This document shows, in pieces, positions 33,695 to 43,480 of a stretch of 64,000 bases of DNA. The notes beneath the pieces are model-generated. The model ran no database searches. It worked only from the letters and a program-made list of their open reading frames with translations, and had not been told where the DNA came from. Source of the DNA: Puccinellia tenuiflora (Eukaryota > Streptophyta > Magnoliopsida > Poales > Poaceae); assembly GCA_012064385.1 (NCBI GenBank), contig QRDG01001877.1, forward strand, positions 1 to 64,000. Reading direction: 5' to 3'. How positions within the stretch are numbered: the first letter of the stretch is position 1; the number at the start of each line of letters is the position of its first letter. The translations under genes were made by a program, and so were the position numbers.

Positions 33695-35153
33695 CCTCTT
33701 CGACGAGCCGCAGGGCCTTCCTCCAGTCCGGCCCTGTGACCATCACATCCACCTGCTGCCGGACACAACCCCTGTGGCCGTACGGCCGTACCGCTACCCC
33801 CAGCTGCAGAAGGACGAGATCGAGTGCCAGTGTGTGGTCATGCTCACCCAGGGCATCATCCGGATCTCGACATCACCATTCTCCGCGCCGGTGCTCCTAG
33901 TGTGCAAGGCCAACGGTTCATGGCATTTTTGCATCGACTACCGTGCTCTCAACGCCAAGACGTCCAAGGACAAATTTCCTATCCCCGTCGTGGATGAACT
34001 CCTGGACGAGTTACACGGGTCACACTTCTTCACAAAGCTCGACCTTCGTTCGGTATATCACCACGTGCGGATGCACCTGGATGATGTCGCGAAGACGGCC
34101 TTCCGTACTCATCATGGCCACTTCGAGTTCTTGGTGATGCCCTTTGGCCTCTCCAATGCCCCGGCGACATTCCAGGCGTTGATGAACGACGTGCTCCGCC
34201 CCTACTTGCGCCGGTTTGTGCTTGTTTTCTTTGATGACATTCTTATCTATAGCTCGTCGTGGGCGGAGCACCTGCAGCACGTGGCCATCGTCTTCAACGA
34301 GCTTCGAGCGCACCATATACACCTCAAGCGCTCGAAGTGCTTGTTCGGCATGACATCCGTCGCGTATCTCGGCCACATCATCTCGGCGGAGGGCATCGCT
34401 ATGGATGCCGACAAGGTCGTGGCTTGGCCAACGCCGCAGTCGCTGCGGGCCCTACGCAACTTCTTGGGCCTCGTGGGATACTACCGGAAATTCATCCGGG
34501 ATTTCGGCCTCATCGCCGCTCCACTTACGCGCTTACTGCACCGTGACGCCTTCTCCTGGGATACGGAGGCGACCGAGGCGTTTTAGACCCTCAAGCAGGC
34601 TCTCACGACGGGGCCAGTCCTCTAGATGCCTAACTTCGACAAGCTGTTCATGGTGGACTGCGACGCCGCGGGCGTGGGGTTTGGCGCCGTCCTTCATCAG
34701 GGCGATGGGCCACTTGCGTTCTTTAGCCGACCCTTCGCCACTCACCATCACAAGCTGGCGGCCTACGAGAGGGAGCTCATCGGCTTGGTGCAGGCTGTGC
34801 GCCACTGGCGGCCGTATCTTTGGGGGCGGCCGTTCCGCATTCGCACGGATCACTATAGCCTCAAGTTGTTGTTGGACCAGCGCCTCTCTATCGTGCCGCA
34901 GCATCAGTGGATCAGCAAGCTCTTTGGCTTCGATTTCACCGTCGAGTACCGCCCGGGCCGCCTCAACACTGTGGCCGACGCACTATCACGCCGCGATGCC
35001 GACCATGACACAGACGTCGTCGTCCCCGCGGGGGCGGCCCTCTGCATCCGCTCCGGGCCCTCCTTCGCCTTCGTCGATGACATCCGCCGGGCCACCACAA
35101 GCGCCGCGGACGCGCAGCACCTACGTGAGCGCTTCGAGGCTGGCGAACTTTAG
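33695..35153 (+). pseudogene. Reverse transcriptase and RNase H of the Reina-like element
   Basis: The frame through 33774 reads YRYPQLQKDEIE, then FCIDYRALNAKTSKDKFPIP, FTKLDLRSVYHHVRM, MPFGLSNAPATFQALM and the catalytic motif VFFDDILIYS (near 34220-34250). RNase H has MVDCDAAGVGFGAVLHQ and ADALSRRDA. In-frame TAG codons fall near 33680, at 34584, 34623 and 35151. Otherwise the frame is continuous, so few other lesions have accumulated. Confidence 0.88.
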
Positions 35154-36479
35154 GAGCCATGGCGCATGGATGCTGGCCTGCTACTGCACGGGCGCCGGCT
35201 CTTCGTGCCGGATCACGGTGACCTACGACATCAAGCCCTGTTGCTGGCCCACTCAACCGGTCACGAGGGCGTGCAAAAGACCCTCCACCGTCTCCGTGCC
35301 GATTTTTACATCCCCGGCGACCGTGCGCTGGTGCGAGACTGGGTGTGGTCTGGCGAGACATGCCAGCGCAACAAGACGGAGACACTGCAGCCAGCGGGGC
35401 TGCTACAGCCCCTAGAGGTGCCATCTCAAGTTTGGGCCGACATCTCCATGGACTTCATCGAGGGCCTTCCCAAGGTGGGCGGCAAGTCCGTCATCCTTAC
35501 TGTGGTCGACCGCTTCTCCAAGTATGCGCACTTCATCGCGCTCAGCCATCCCTACACCGCCGCCTCCGTGGCACGTGCCTTCTTCGACGGCACCGTCCGC
35601 CACGGGTTTCCCTCTTCGATCGTCAGTGACCGTGACCCGGTGTTCACTTGTCATGTCTGGCGCAATCTCTTTCGGCTGGCGGGTGTGAAACTGCGCATGA
35701 GTACGGCAATCCATCCTCAGACGGACGGCCAATCTGAGGTGGTCAACAAGGTGATTACTATGTATTTGCACTGTGTTACAGGTGATCGTCCCCGTGCTTG
35801 GGTGGATTGGCTAGCTTGGGCGGAGTACTGCTACAACACCTCCTATCACTCAGCCCTGCGCGCCACCCCCTTTGAGGTGGTCTACGGTTGTCCTCCTCCA
35901 CCCATCCTGCCCTTTGAGCCCGGGACGGCTCGGACGGAAGCGGCAGGCGACCTTCTCCGCACCAGGGATGAGATCCTCGCCGAGGTGCGCCAGCGTCTTC
36001 TCCAAGCCCAGCAGTTGTCCAAGAAATACTACGACGACCACCACCGTGAAGCGGAGTTTGCGGTGGGCGACTGGGTGTGGCTGCGGCTCCTTCACCGGAC
36101 CACGCAGTCCTTGGGCCCGCGCGCTAAGCGCAAGTTGGGCCCTCGCTACGCGGGTTTGTTTCCCGTGTTGGAGCACATCGGCAAGGTCGCATACCGCCTT
36201 CAGCTTCCGGCCGGCGCACACATCCACGACGTCTTCCATGTGGGCTTACTGACGCCTTTCCGGTGTGATCCACCGGCAGCGCCGCCGGCGCTTCCTCCAA
36301 CCTCCGATGGACGTCTCCTTCCAGCTCCAGCGAAGGTGTTGAAGGCCCAGCAGAGCCGGGGAGTTTGGCATCTATTGATCCAGTGGGAAGGCCTTCCGGT
36401 GGAGGACGCCACCTAGGAGCAGCTCGAGGAGTTCCGCAAGCATTTTCCAGACTTCCAGCTCGAGGACGAGCTTTTTGCA
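35154..36479 (+). pseudogene. Integrase with chromodomain-like C-terminus of the Reina-like element
   Basis: The HHCC finger is incomplete: HSTGHEG is present but the usual CxxC reads SGETC, so the first Cys is lost. The catalytic core shows MDFIEGLP, SIVSDRDPVF and HPQTDGQSEVVNKV, giving D, D and E. The C-terminus has DVFHVGLLTPF and a chromodomain-like stretch, RGVWHLLIQWEGLPVEDAT. This is followed by TAG at 36414 and then, in frame, EQLEEFRKHFPDFQLEDELF. The TAG most simply replaces the conserved Trp of ATWE. Confidence 0.87.
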
Positions 36480-36493
36480 CAGGCGGGGAGAGA

Positions 36494-36824
36494 TGTAATG
36501 ACCGGCATTACGTACAGCCGGAGGAGGCCCAATAGCATGTATAATTAGGGCTTGGCCCAACTTATCTTTATTTTTATTAGCTCGTGAGGATTATATAAAC
36601 ACTTGTAACGCTACGTTTTCGAATTAAGCAATAAGTCATATCTATTGCCCGACTCCCTCAAGAGTCGGAACCCTAACCCTCGCTGCCTCATCCTGCGCCA
36701 TCTCCTCCTCCACCGCGCGACCATGGCGCCGGCTCGCCGCCGCTCGCGCCCAGCTCCTCGCCATCCTCTCTTCCACCCTTACAACCTAAGACCCAGGCCT
36801 GGTAGGATCCCAGCTCCTATCACA
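36494..36824 (+). repeat. 3' LTR of the Reina-like element
   Basis: It begins TGTAATGACCGGCATTACG straight after the purine run AGGCGGGGAGAGA and is taken to end at TATCACA, 331 bp. TATATAAACAC near 36592 is a plausible TATA box. Without the partner LTR the right limit is inferred from the start of mariner-like sequence. Confidence 0.65.
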
Positions 36825-37053
36825 ATATCTCTGGGACCTAGGCCATTGCTAATTGGTGCGGTAATTTCCTTGCATGCACAGGTGGGGCATTGTAATCAAG
36901 CCGGTTTCCTCGCATGCATAGGTGAGGTGCTGCATGCTGCCGTTTCTCACCTCCCCTAATTAAGCCAGAAATTAATGCCATGCGCCTTAATTCCCTTCCA
37001 TTCTGAAAAGGCATGATTTTGAAAGCGCGCCGTGTAAACTGTGATGGAGGGAG
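36825..37053. mobile_element. Mariner/Stowaway element, right part
   Basis: This is the partner of 31769-31796. It ends GTAAACTGTGATGGAGGGAG with TA at 37054-37055. Inside are GCATGCACAGGTG and GCATGCATAGGTG, two short direct repeats. No transposase is encoded. Confidence 0.72.
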
Positions 37054-37055
37054 TA

Positions 37056-37527
37056 CTGTCCCCCCGGGGGATGAGAACGCTAGCATCGTCCGGTCTCTTG
37101 CGCGCCGCGTGTCCACAGTCCCGTACCTTATCTCTTCCGCCTCTCTCCCACGTTCCTTTTTTCCTCTCCTTCCCATGAAGATAGCCACGGATTTCCCCTG
37201 CCCCAAATAGTTCCCACACCGGCGCCTCCACCAACGCGTTGCCGCCGATCCCGTGCCTCCCGATTCACTACCGTGCGGCTCCAACACTGGCGACCAACGC
37301 TTTGCCGCCGTTCCCCGTGCGGCTCCCGGCGATGGCAACGACGACGATGCAGAGCGGCCCTGCGTTTTGGTCCCGCCGGCGAACTCGGCCGCCGCCCCGC
37401 CATGGCCGCCAGCCTCGACGACCTGCAGCCGCCCTTCTCTCCCCTGCTGCTCCGTCCCGCCGTCAAGCTCGGTCGCGCCTCGTCATGGCTGCAAGGCTCC
37501 CAACCTCTTCGTCATCATGTGCTCCGC
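37056..37527. other. GC-rich non-coding stretch, left half of the LTR-element target
   Basis: The sequence becomes GC-rich (GCCGCC, CTCCGCC) with short open frames on both strands but no domain. It continues after the inserted element at 45401. Together the two halves look like a GC-rich repeat or an old retroposon rather than a gene. Confidence 0.4.
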
Positions 37528-37978
37528 TGACGAGGTTATGGCTCGGCAAATCCCTGGGTCAAGTACCCCGGGTTGATTGAAGAGGAGGAAGATGAACGTT
37601 GGTGATCACTACGGCTAACAGGGGGCGATTTACCCAGGTTCAGGCTCCCGGAGGATAACACCCTACTCCTGCTTGTCTGGAATTATGATCAAGGTGGCTA
37701 CAATGGCGAGATGGAGATCTCGCTAGGGTTTAGCTGGCGGCTATGAACTGGTCTTCGCTAGTTTCTTCGTTACCCTAGACGAGGGACCCTCCCAGCCTTT
37801 ATATGATAGGCTGGGTCTCGGGTGAACGGTGCTGATGGCACGTACAGGATGATCAAGCCGATGACCTAACGTCGACTACCTTGGGCCGCACATCATCCTT
37901 CTTGGGCCTTCCTTGGGCCTCCCTTGGCGTGACCCAGGTACCACCACCGTGGGGTACTCGAAAGGTAACCCCACAACA
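37528..37978 (-). repeat. 3' LTR of the Tat-like element
   Basis: Direct repeat of 44949-45400. The minus strand has CATATAAAGG near 37800, a plausible TATA box, and a purine-rich ACTCGGGGGCTAC (37979-37991 on the minus strand) adjoins as the polypurine tract. Confidence 0.95.
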
Positions 37979-38923
37979 GTAGCCCCCGAGTGCTTAGTCG
38001 AATCGTAGAGTCGGGTAAAGGACTCCTTCCTTCCGGGCACGCCACTAGCTTCCTGAAAAGAACAAATAAAATGGTCGACTCCGGCCGTTCAGGGCTTATG
38101 GAGGATTCCTTAGTCGAAATATCGACTGCAGGGTAAAAACTGCGAGTATTGCTTTGGTCGGTAATTTTTCGACTGCGACTATTCTGAGTCATTCGGGAGC
38201 GCGAACAGCGCTCCCGATGGGAGTAGCCCCCGAGATTAAGCTGAATTGCTTGCAATTGAGGTTAAACTCAATTTTTCCTTCAGTCGAAAAGCCCGCTCCC
38301 GATGGGAGTGAAGAAGGGACTCGGATTGACGGAGTCGCAACTTGCTTTGCATGACTTACTTTGTACTCGGCCGGTTTGGCTTACTGCTTAAGTTTGCTCA
38401 GCTCGTGGAGCTTACTGTATTTCTTTTGCAGTCGAATGGACTTGTCGAGTCGACTCAGCTCTTAGAGCTTACTGTATTTTTGTTGCACTCGAATGAACTG
38501 TCCGGGTGCTCCATCAGCCCATTGGCTTACCACGCCTCCGCAGATGACGTCAGCGCTGACGTTTTCGGCGTGCTCTGCGTCCGATGGGACGTGACATGGT
38601 GGTCCCAGTGCCAGCCTTGACTGATTTGACCACCGGGCGCGAAATTTTCGCGGCGTGATGATGGCGCCTCGATTCCCGCGCGTAGTGGGCGGCGTGGCCG
38701 GCGACGGTTGCTATCTCCGCGCGACACGTGGACGGCCAGATGTTGTCTCGAATTGCCGCTTCGTGGAGGACGGCCAGGATGAACTGACCCCGCGGTATAT
38801 AATTTTCACCGCGGTAGGGAACAGTTCATCCATCCCCATTTCGCCGTCGTCTCCACTGCTCTCTCCTCCATTGCTGCCCTTGCGCCCAGTTCTCTAGAGC
38901 TTTCTCCACTCTCCCGAGCGAAG

Positions 38924-41576
38924 ATGGGCTTGAAAAGAGCGAAGACCACCGAGGGCACCGCCGCCGCTGCCGATGCGGGCATGAAGAAGGTGGACGGCGA
39001 CTGGGTAAAGTCGTCGGTGAAGAAGACCGATCTCGAGAGCCTCCGCGCGCAGGGGCTGCTGCCGTCGGCGAACCAGGCAGCCGTGCGTGCTCCGGGAAAA
39101 GAGGTACTCCCCTCCCCTCGCGATGAGGAACGCGTCTGCTTCGTGGAATTCCTTCCACGGGGTTTCGGGTCCCCATCCACGATTTTGTTCGTGGTCTCAT
39201 GTATGCTTATGGGATTCAGATCCACGATCTGACTCCCAATAGTGTCTTGAGCATCGCGAGCTTTATCGTGCTCTGCGAGTGCTTTTTGGGAATCTCTCCC
39301 AACTGGCTTCTCTGGAAGTCGCTGTTCCTCGTTCGCAGGAACGCTGGGAAGTCGAAGCAGGTCTACCCAGTCGGCGGCTTCGGCATCCAAGTGCGTGGCG
39401 ACACCACGTACTTCCAAATAAAGAAGTCCGACTCCGTCCAGAACTGGCGGAAGAAATGGTTCTATGTCAAGTGCGACCAAGAAGGCCTTCCCGACTTCGC
39501 AGCTGATCGCGCGTTGCAGAAGACGAAGGCGTGGACGCACCCGCTGTCGAAGGAAGACAGGGAGGCGACCAAACCGCTGCTGGCGCTCCTCCGCGATCTT
39601 CTGAAGACCCTTGGGCGTGAGACAGGTGGGGTGCACCTGATTGCCACCTTCTTCAGGCTTCGGGTGCAACCGCTCCGTTCTCGCGTCCACCCGATGTGGG
39701 CGCTCGAAACCGGCGATGAACCTGATGACGAAGAAGTCGAGTCGAAGGTGAGGAGCATCACCAGCCTCCGAGCCGCCGATACGTGCAACGTGAAGTGCCC
39801 GGTGAAGCCGTATGGGCCGAACAATCCTGTGCCTGAGGTAAGCTTCCTTTTTGTTGTGCTTCTGTCTTGTATGTTCTGTCGAAATTTTCTTTTGTCTGAC
39901 CCGAATTTTTGACAGGGTCGTTCCAGCTTTGTCAGCCTTCCTCCGCTGATGGAGAACGGTCCTCACGAAGAGGCAGAGATCTTGAAGGAGGACGAGGATG
40001 ATGACGATGAACTTCCTTCCGCTAACTCTCCGAGCGAAGAGGTGGAGGAGGATGATGAAGACGAAGAGCCACAGTCGAAGCGGCAGAGGCGAAAGGGTGG
40101 CGAGTCTGCTTCGGCTTCGTCACCCGCAAAGCAGGTGGAGGTGGAGGACGTGGACGAGGCGAGCGAGTTGTCCTCGGGTGCCAGGCACGCGAGCGACCCG
40201 ACAGAGCCTTTGGTCGTGCCGCCCCTTAGCTCTGCGCCACCAACTGGGTTCGCGAGGATGCCCTCCATCTCCCTGGGCAGCGATGATGATCAGGACGTCA
40301 CCAGGTTAGTCTTGCAACCATCACCTTGTTCTGTCGAGTGCCCTTTTGCCTTTGCGAGTATCTGAATTGAATTATCTTGTTGCAGCGGCCGTACTGGCGC
40401 TGTTGGTTCTTCGCCTCCAGAGATAGAGCACACTTCTGCTCCCGTGTTCGAGCAGACCGCGAGGACGACCGAGGAAGAGCCGCAGGCAGGTGATGCGTCG
40501 ACCTTGAAGGCTTCGAACTCCTCCGTTCCAAAGAAGACTGCTGATGCGACTTCGGTGGACGCTGGATTGCTTGAGCATGTAAGTGTCTCTTGACTCAGTC
40601 TGCAAGATCTGTATCGGGTGCGCGAACAGCGCTCCCGATGGGAGTAGCCCCCGAAGATGTGCGTGACTAGAATAGTCGGGCGCAGATTGATGTCTTGTTC
40701 TTTGCACAGCCGTTTTGTCGCCAGCTGCTGGAGGGAGCCGCAGCCTTCGTGCGAATGGAGAAGGAGGAGGGTCGACTCCGCACTGCTCTGGAACAAGCAA
40801 ACAGTGAGTACTAACCCTTGCGTTCAAGAGGTGCTTCGACTATCCTCATTTTTAACTTTGATCCGGTGATCCACAGGCGAAAGGGAGAGCCTGGCGAAGA
40901 GGGTCGCGGAGCCGGAGAAGTCACTGGGCGAAGCTCAAGGGCGTGAGCGAGCCCGGGACGAACTAGAGAAGGCCCAGGTTGAGCACTTGCTCTCACTCGC
41001 CGACGCTACTGGAAGTAAGTATCTCGGCTGTTTGCCTACTTTTTCTTGTGTCGACTTCTGGTGTCTTATCAGTGTGGTCTTTTTGGAGCAGAGACTTACG
41101 GAGGTGCTCCTCCCGAAGGAGCTTCCAGTGCCACTGTCAGCTTGGCCGAGGCTGTCGGTTTCGTCGATCGCGTCTGTGCGTATGCCTCGACGGCGCTGCA
41201 GAAGTCGACAGGCGCCTTGGCGACCGTGCACCGGAGCATCTTCCCCAACCAGCCGTCGCCGGTCGCTGTTGACGCACTTGCGGCTCCGTTTGAAGGCGAC
41301 GCGACCACCATGGCGGACTACACGCGTGCTCAGACGGTACGCGGCTCAGAGCTCACTTTCCAGCTCCTACTTGGTCACCAAGTCGCAGGTGACTTTGAGA
41401 AGGTTGTCAGCGACTTCCCTCGGAGGCCTGATGGCAAGACCGCGTCCCTTAGCTCTGTGAAGGCGCGGGCGAGTCAGCTGGCTACGAAGTTGGTTGCCAC
41501 CTTCGAGAAGAGAATCGCCAAGGCTACAGAGTTGGCTGCTAGGAAGAAACGTTCTCAGTCAGAGTCTGCAATGTAG
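38924..41576 (+). pseudogene. Antisense spliced gene 1: putative 'gypsy-type transposon' (Transposase_28) protein, one frameshift
   Basis: Six exons with clean GT-AG junctions fit: 38924-39837, 39916-40304, 40386-40578, 40710-40803, 40877-41014 and 41092-41576. All phases join correctly to a final stop, except for one missing base near 39170. There the frame changes from LPRGF to IHDFVRGLMYAYG. Restoring that base would give about 737 codons. Exon 1 carries the conserved domain (LESLRAQGLLPSANQAA, then LTPNSVLSIASFIVLCECFLG and WLLWKSLF) known in databases as a putative gypsy-type transposon domain. Exon 2 is very acidic with an SKRQRRK basic patch, and exons 4-6 are helical and coiled-coil-like. 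The gene lies opposite to the retrotransposon sense strand. Its molecular function is unknown. Confidence 0.75.
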
Positions 41577-41701
41577 TTTCCTTTGTTTAGGGTTCTTCTT
41601 GTTTGGAACTTGGTCTGTAATGAAACTCCTGATCTGCGAAGTCTTTTGGCCGCGAACATGCTAGTGTCGAAATATAATTTTGTCTTCGAGCCTTCTGTCA
41701 T

Positions 41702-42603
41702 ATGAATTTGCTTGACAATGTCGAAAATTCGCAGCCTGAGATGGGTGAGACTCCCGAGGTTGCTGGAGCCGCTATTGCGGGTGAGGACGAGGATACCTCT
41801 TCGGCTGCACCCACTCGCCCTCGTCGTCAAGCTCCTCCAGCTCACGCGCGAAGTGTGAATGATCAGCGAGTGATCACTTACATGAGGAACAAGATTATTG
41901 AGCTCGAGTCGAAGCTGAAGGTTGCCGAGTTGGAGTTGGAGCGCTGGAAGTCGCGGCCCGCTGCGCCGTTCTCCCAGCGTGAGGAATTCCTTCTTGGCCA
42001 GATAGACTTAATCAGTCGACAGCTACAAGGTTGGCCTTCAAGTGATTTGTTTCGGCTTCTTTATGCTTCCATTCTTCTAAGTGTTGGATCTTTTCTGCAG
42101 ATGTTAATCCCGACTGGCAAGCCGAGAATAGTCGAATGGACGAGCGGGTGGAAAGGGAGGCCACCGGTGACTCACTTGAAGCTCGTACCTTCTGGTCGAA
42201 CAAAAACGCAGGCCGTATACTCGCGAAGATGCTGGATCGCACCTGGCGAGCTGCTGTGCTCTTGGAAGGTTGCAGGAAGGCACTCTGGCAGATCAACAGG
42301 GTGTACTTTCCGCATAACGAGCAGCCTTCTGGGCTGGCTGCGCTGTTGGAGAGGTTCCGCAGTAGTAGGGCGTTGAAGAAGGTCGTCCTCGCTCAGCTTG
42401 TTGCCGGGGCCAACGCGGCGTTTGCTTATGTTCGACTGCACCGGCCTCATGTTCCCTTGGACAGGATACTTGACGGCTTGACTAGAGATTCTGATTATGC
42501 TGAATCCCTTGCGGCTGCACGTCAGGCGATTCAGCAGGTCCTCAATCATACCGAGCAACTTGTAGGGCCACTGGATGCGCCGAAGGAAGAGCCCGTCGAC
42601 TAA
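41702..42603 (+). CDS. Antisense spliced gene 2 of the Tat-like element (function unknown)
   Basis: Two exons, 41702-42029 and 42101-42603, join across a GT-AG intron in correct phase (Q-G|D-VNP) and give 276 aa. The N-terminal half has an acidic linker then a coiled-coil segment (IIELESKLKVAELELERWK). The C-terminal half is helical (RVYFPHNEQPSGLAALLERF, then LDRILDGLTRD). It follows antisense gene 1 by 125 bp in the same direction, so the two may be one transcription unit or one longer gene with a missed junction. No domain is recognised. The frame is intact. Confidence 0.55.
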
Positions 42604-42719
42604 CAATAGCAGTCTGTTGTTGTATAGTGTTAGCTTGTAACGAGAAAATTTTCCCAGTGGAAAAATGAGTGTTTGCATGTCGAGGTGGGGGTAGCCCCCG
42701 AGCGAATGAATTGTATCTT

Positions 42720-43480
42720 GTGGACTTCTGTAAACCTGTATGGCGCAGCCCCCGAGTGGATCGAGTGTGGCCGAGGTGTGTCGAGTTGCGGCCGAGGATT
42801 TTCGAGTGGAACCTGTGTGGCGCAGCCCCCGAGTGCGTCGAGTGGCGGCCTAGGTTTTGACTTAGACCTGTACAGCGCAGCCCCCGAGTGATTCGGGTGG
42901 CGGCCGAGGATTTTTCGAGTGGAACCTGTGTGGCGCAGCCCCCGAGTGCGTCGAGTGGCGGCCGAGGATTTTCGAGTGGAACCTGTGTGGCGCAGCCCCC
43001 GAGTGCGTCGAGTGGCGGCCTAGGTTTTGACTTAGACCTGTACAGCGCAGCCCCTGAGTGATTCGGGTGGCGGCCGAGGATTTTCGAGTGGAACCTATGT
43101 GGCGCAGCCCCCGAGTGCGTCGAGTGGCGGCCTAGGTTTTGACTTAGACCTGTACAGCGCAGCCCCCGAGTGATTCGGGTGGCGGCCGAGGATTTTTCGA
43201 GTGGAACCTGTGTGGCGCAGCCCCCGAGTGCGTCGAGTGGCGGCCTAGGTTTGTATTGGACCTGTACATCGCAGCCCTCGAGTGATTCGGGTGGCGGCCG
43301 AGGATTTTTCGAGTGGAACCTGTGTGGCACAGCCCCCGAGTTTGTCGAGTGGCGGCCTAGGTTTGTATTGGACCTGTACAGCGCAGCCCCCGAGTGGTTC
43401 GGGTGGCGGCCGAGGATTTTCTAGTGAAACCTGTGTGGCGCAGCGCCCGAGTGCGTCGAGTGGCGGCCTAGGTTTCGACC
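42720..43480. repeat. Tandem repeat array, about 57-bp unit in 113-bp dimers
   Basis: GTGGCGCAGCCCCCGAGTG and TACAGCGCAGCCCCCGAGTG alternate, each followed by CGAGTGGCGGCC or CGGGTGGCGGCC. The start points 42814, 42928, 42984 and about 43097 show one 56-bp step and two steps near 113 bp. The array sits where pol should be, between the sense gag-like gene and the antisense genes. Its right end runs into the gag-like reading frame. Confidence 0.92.

Larger units (their letters stand above)
31797..36824 (+). mobile_element. Reina-like Ty3/gypsy element, 5' LTR lost, inside a mariner/Stowaway element
   Basis: The coding order on the plus strand is gag, zinc knuckle, protease, RT, RNase H, integrase, chromodomain-like end, followed by a polypurine tract (36479-36493) and one short LTR. 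The left side begins directly in the gag leader; no 5' LTR or primer site is present. The short LTR and protein motifs suit the Reina lineage (inferred). At least seven in-frame TAG codons and frameshifts make it inactive. Confidence 0.85.

Noticed and set aside
42720..43480. CRISPR-like or satellite array
   Set aside because: The repeats are contiguous, with no unique spacers, and lie inside a plant LTR element. They are an internal tandem repeat of that element.
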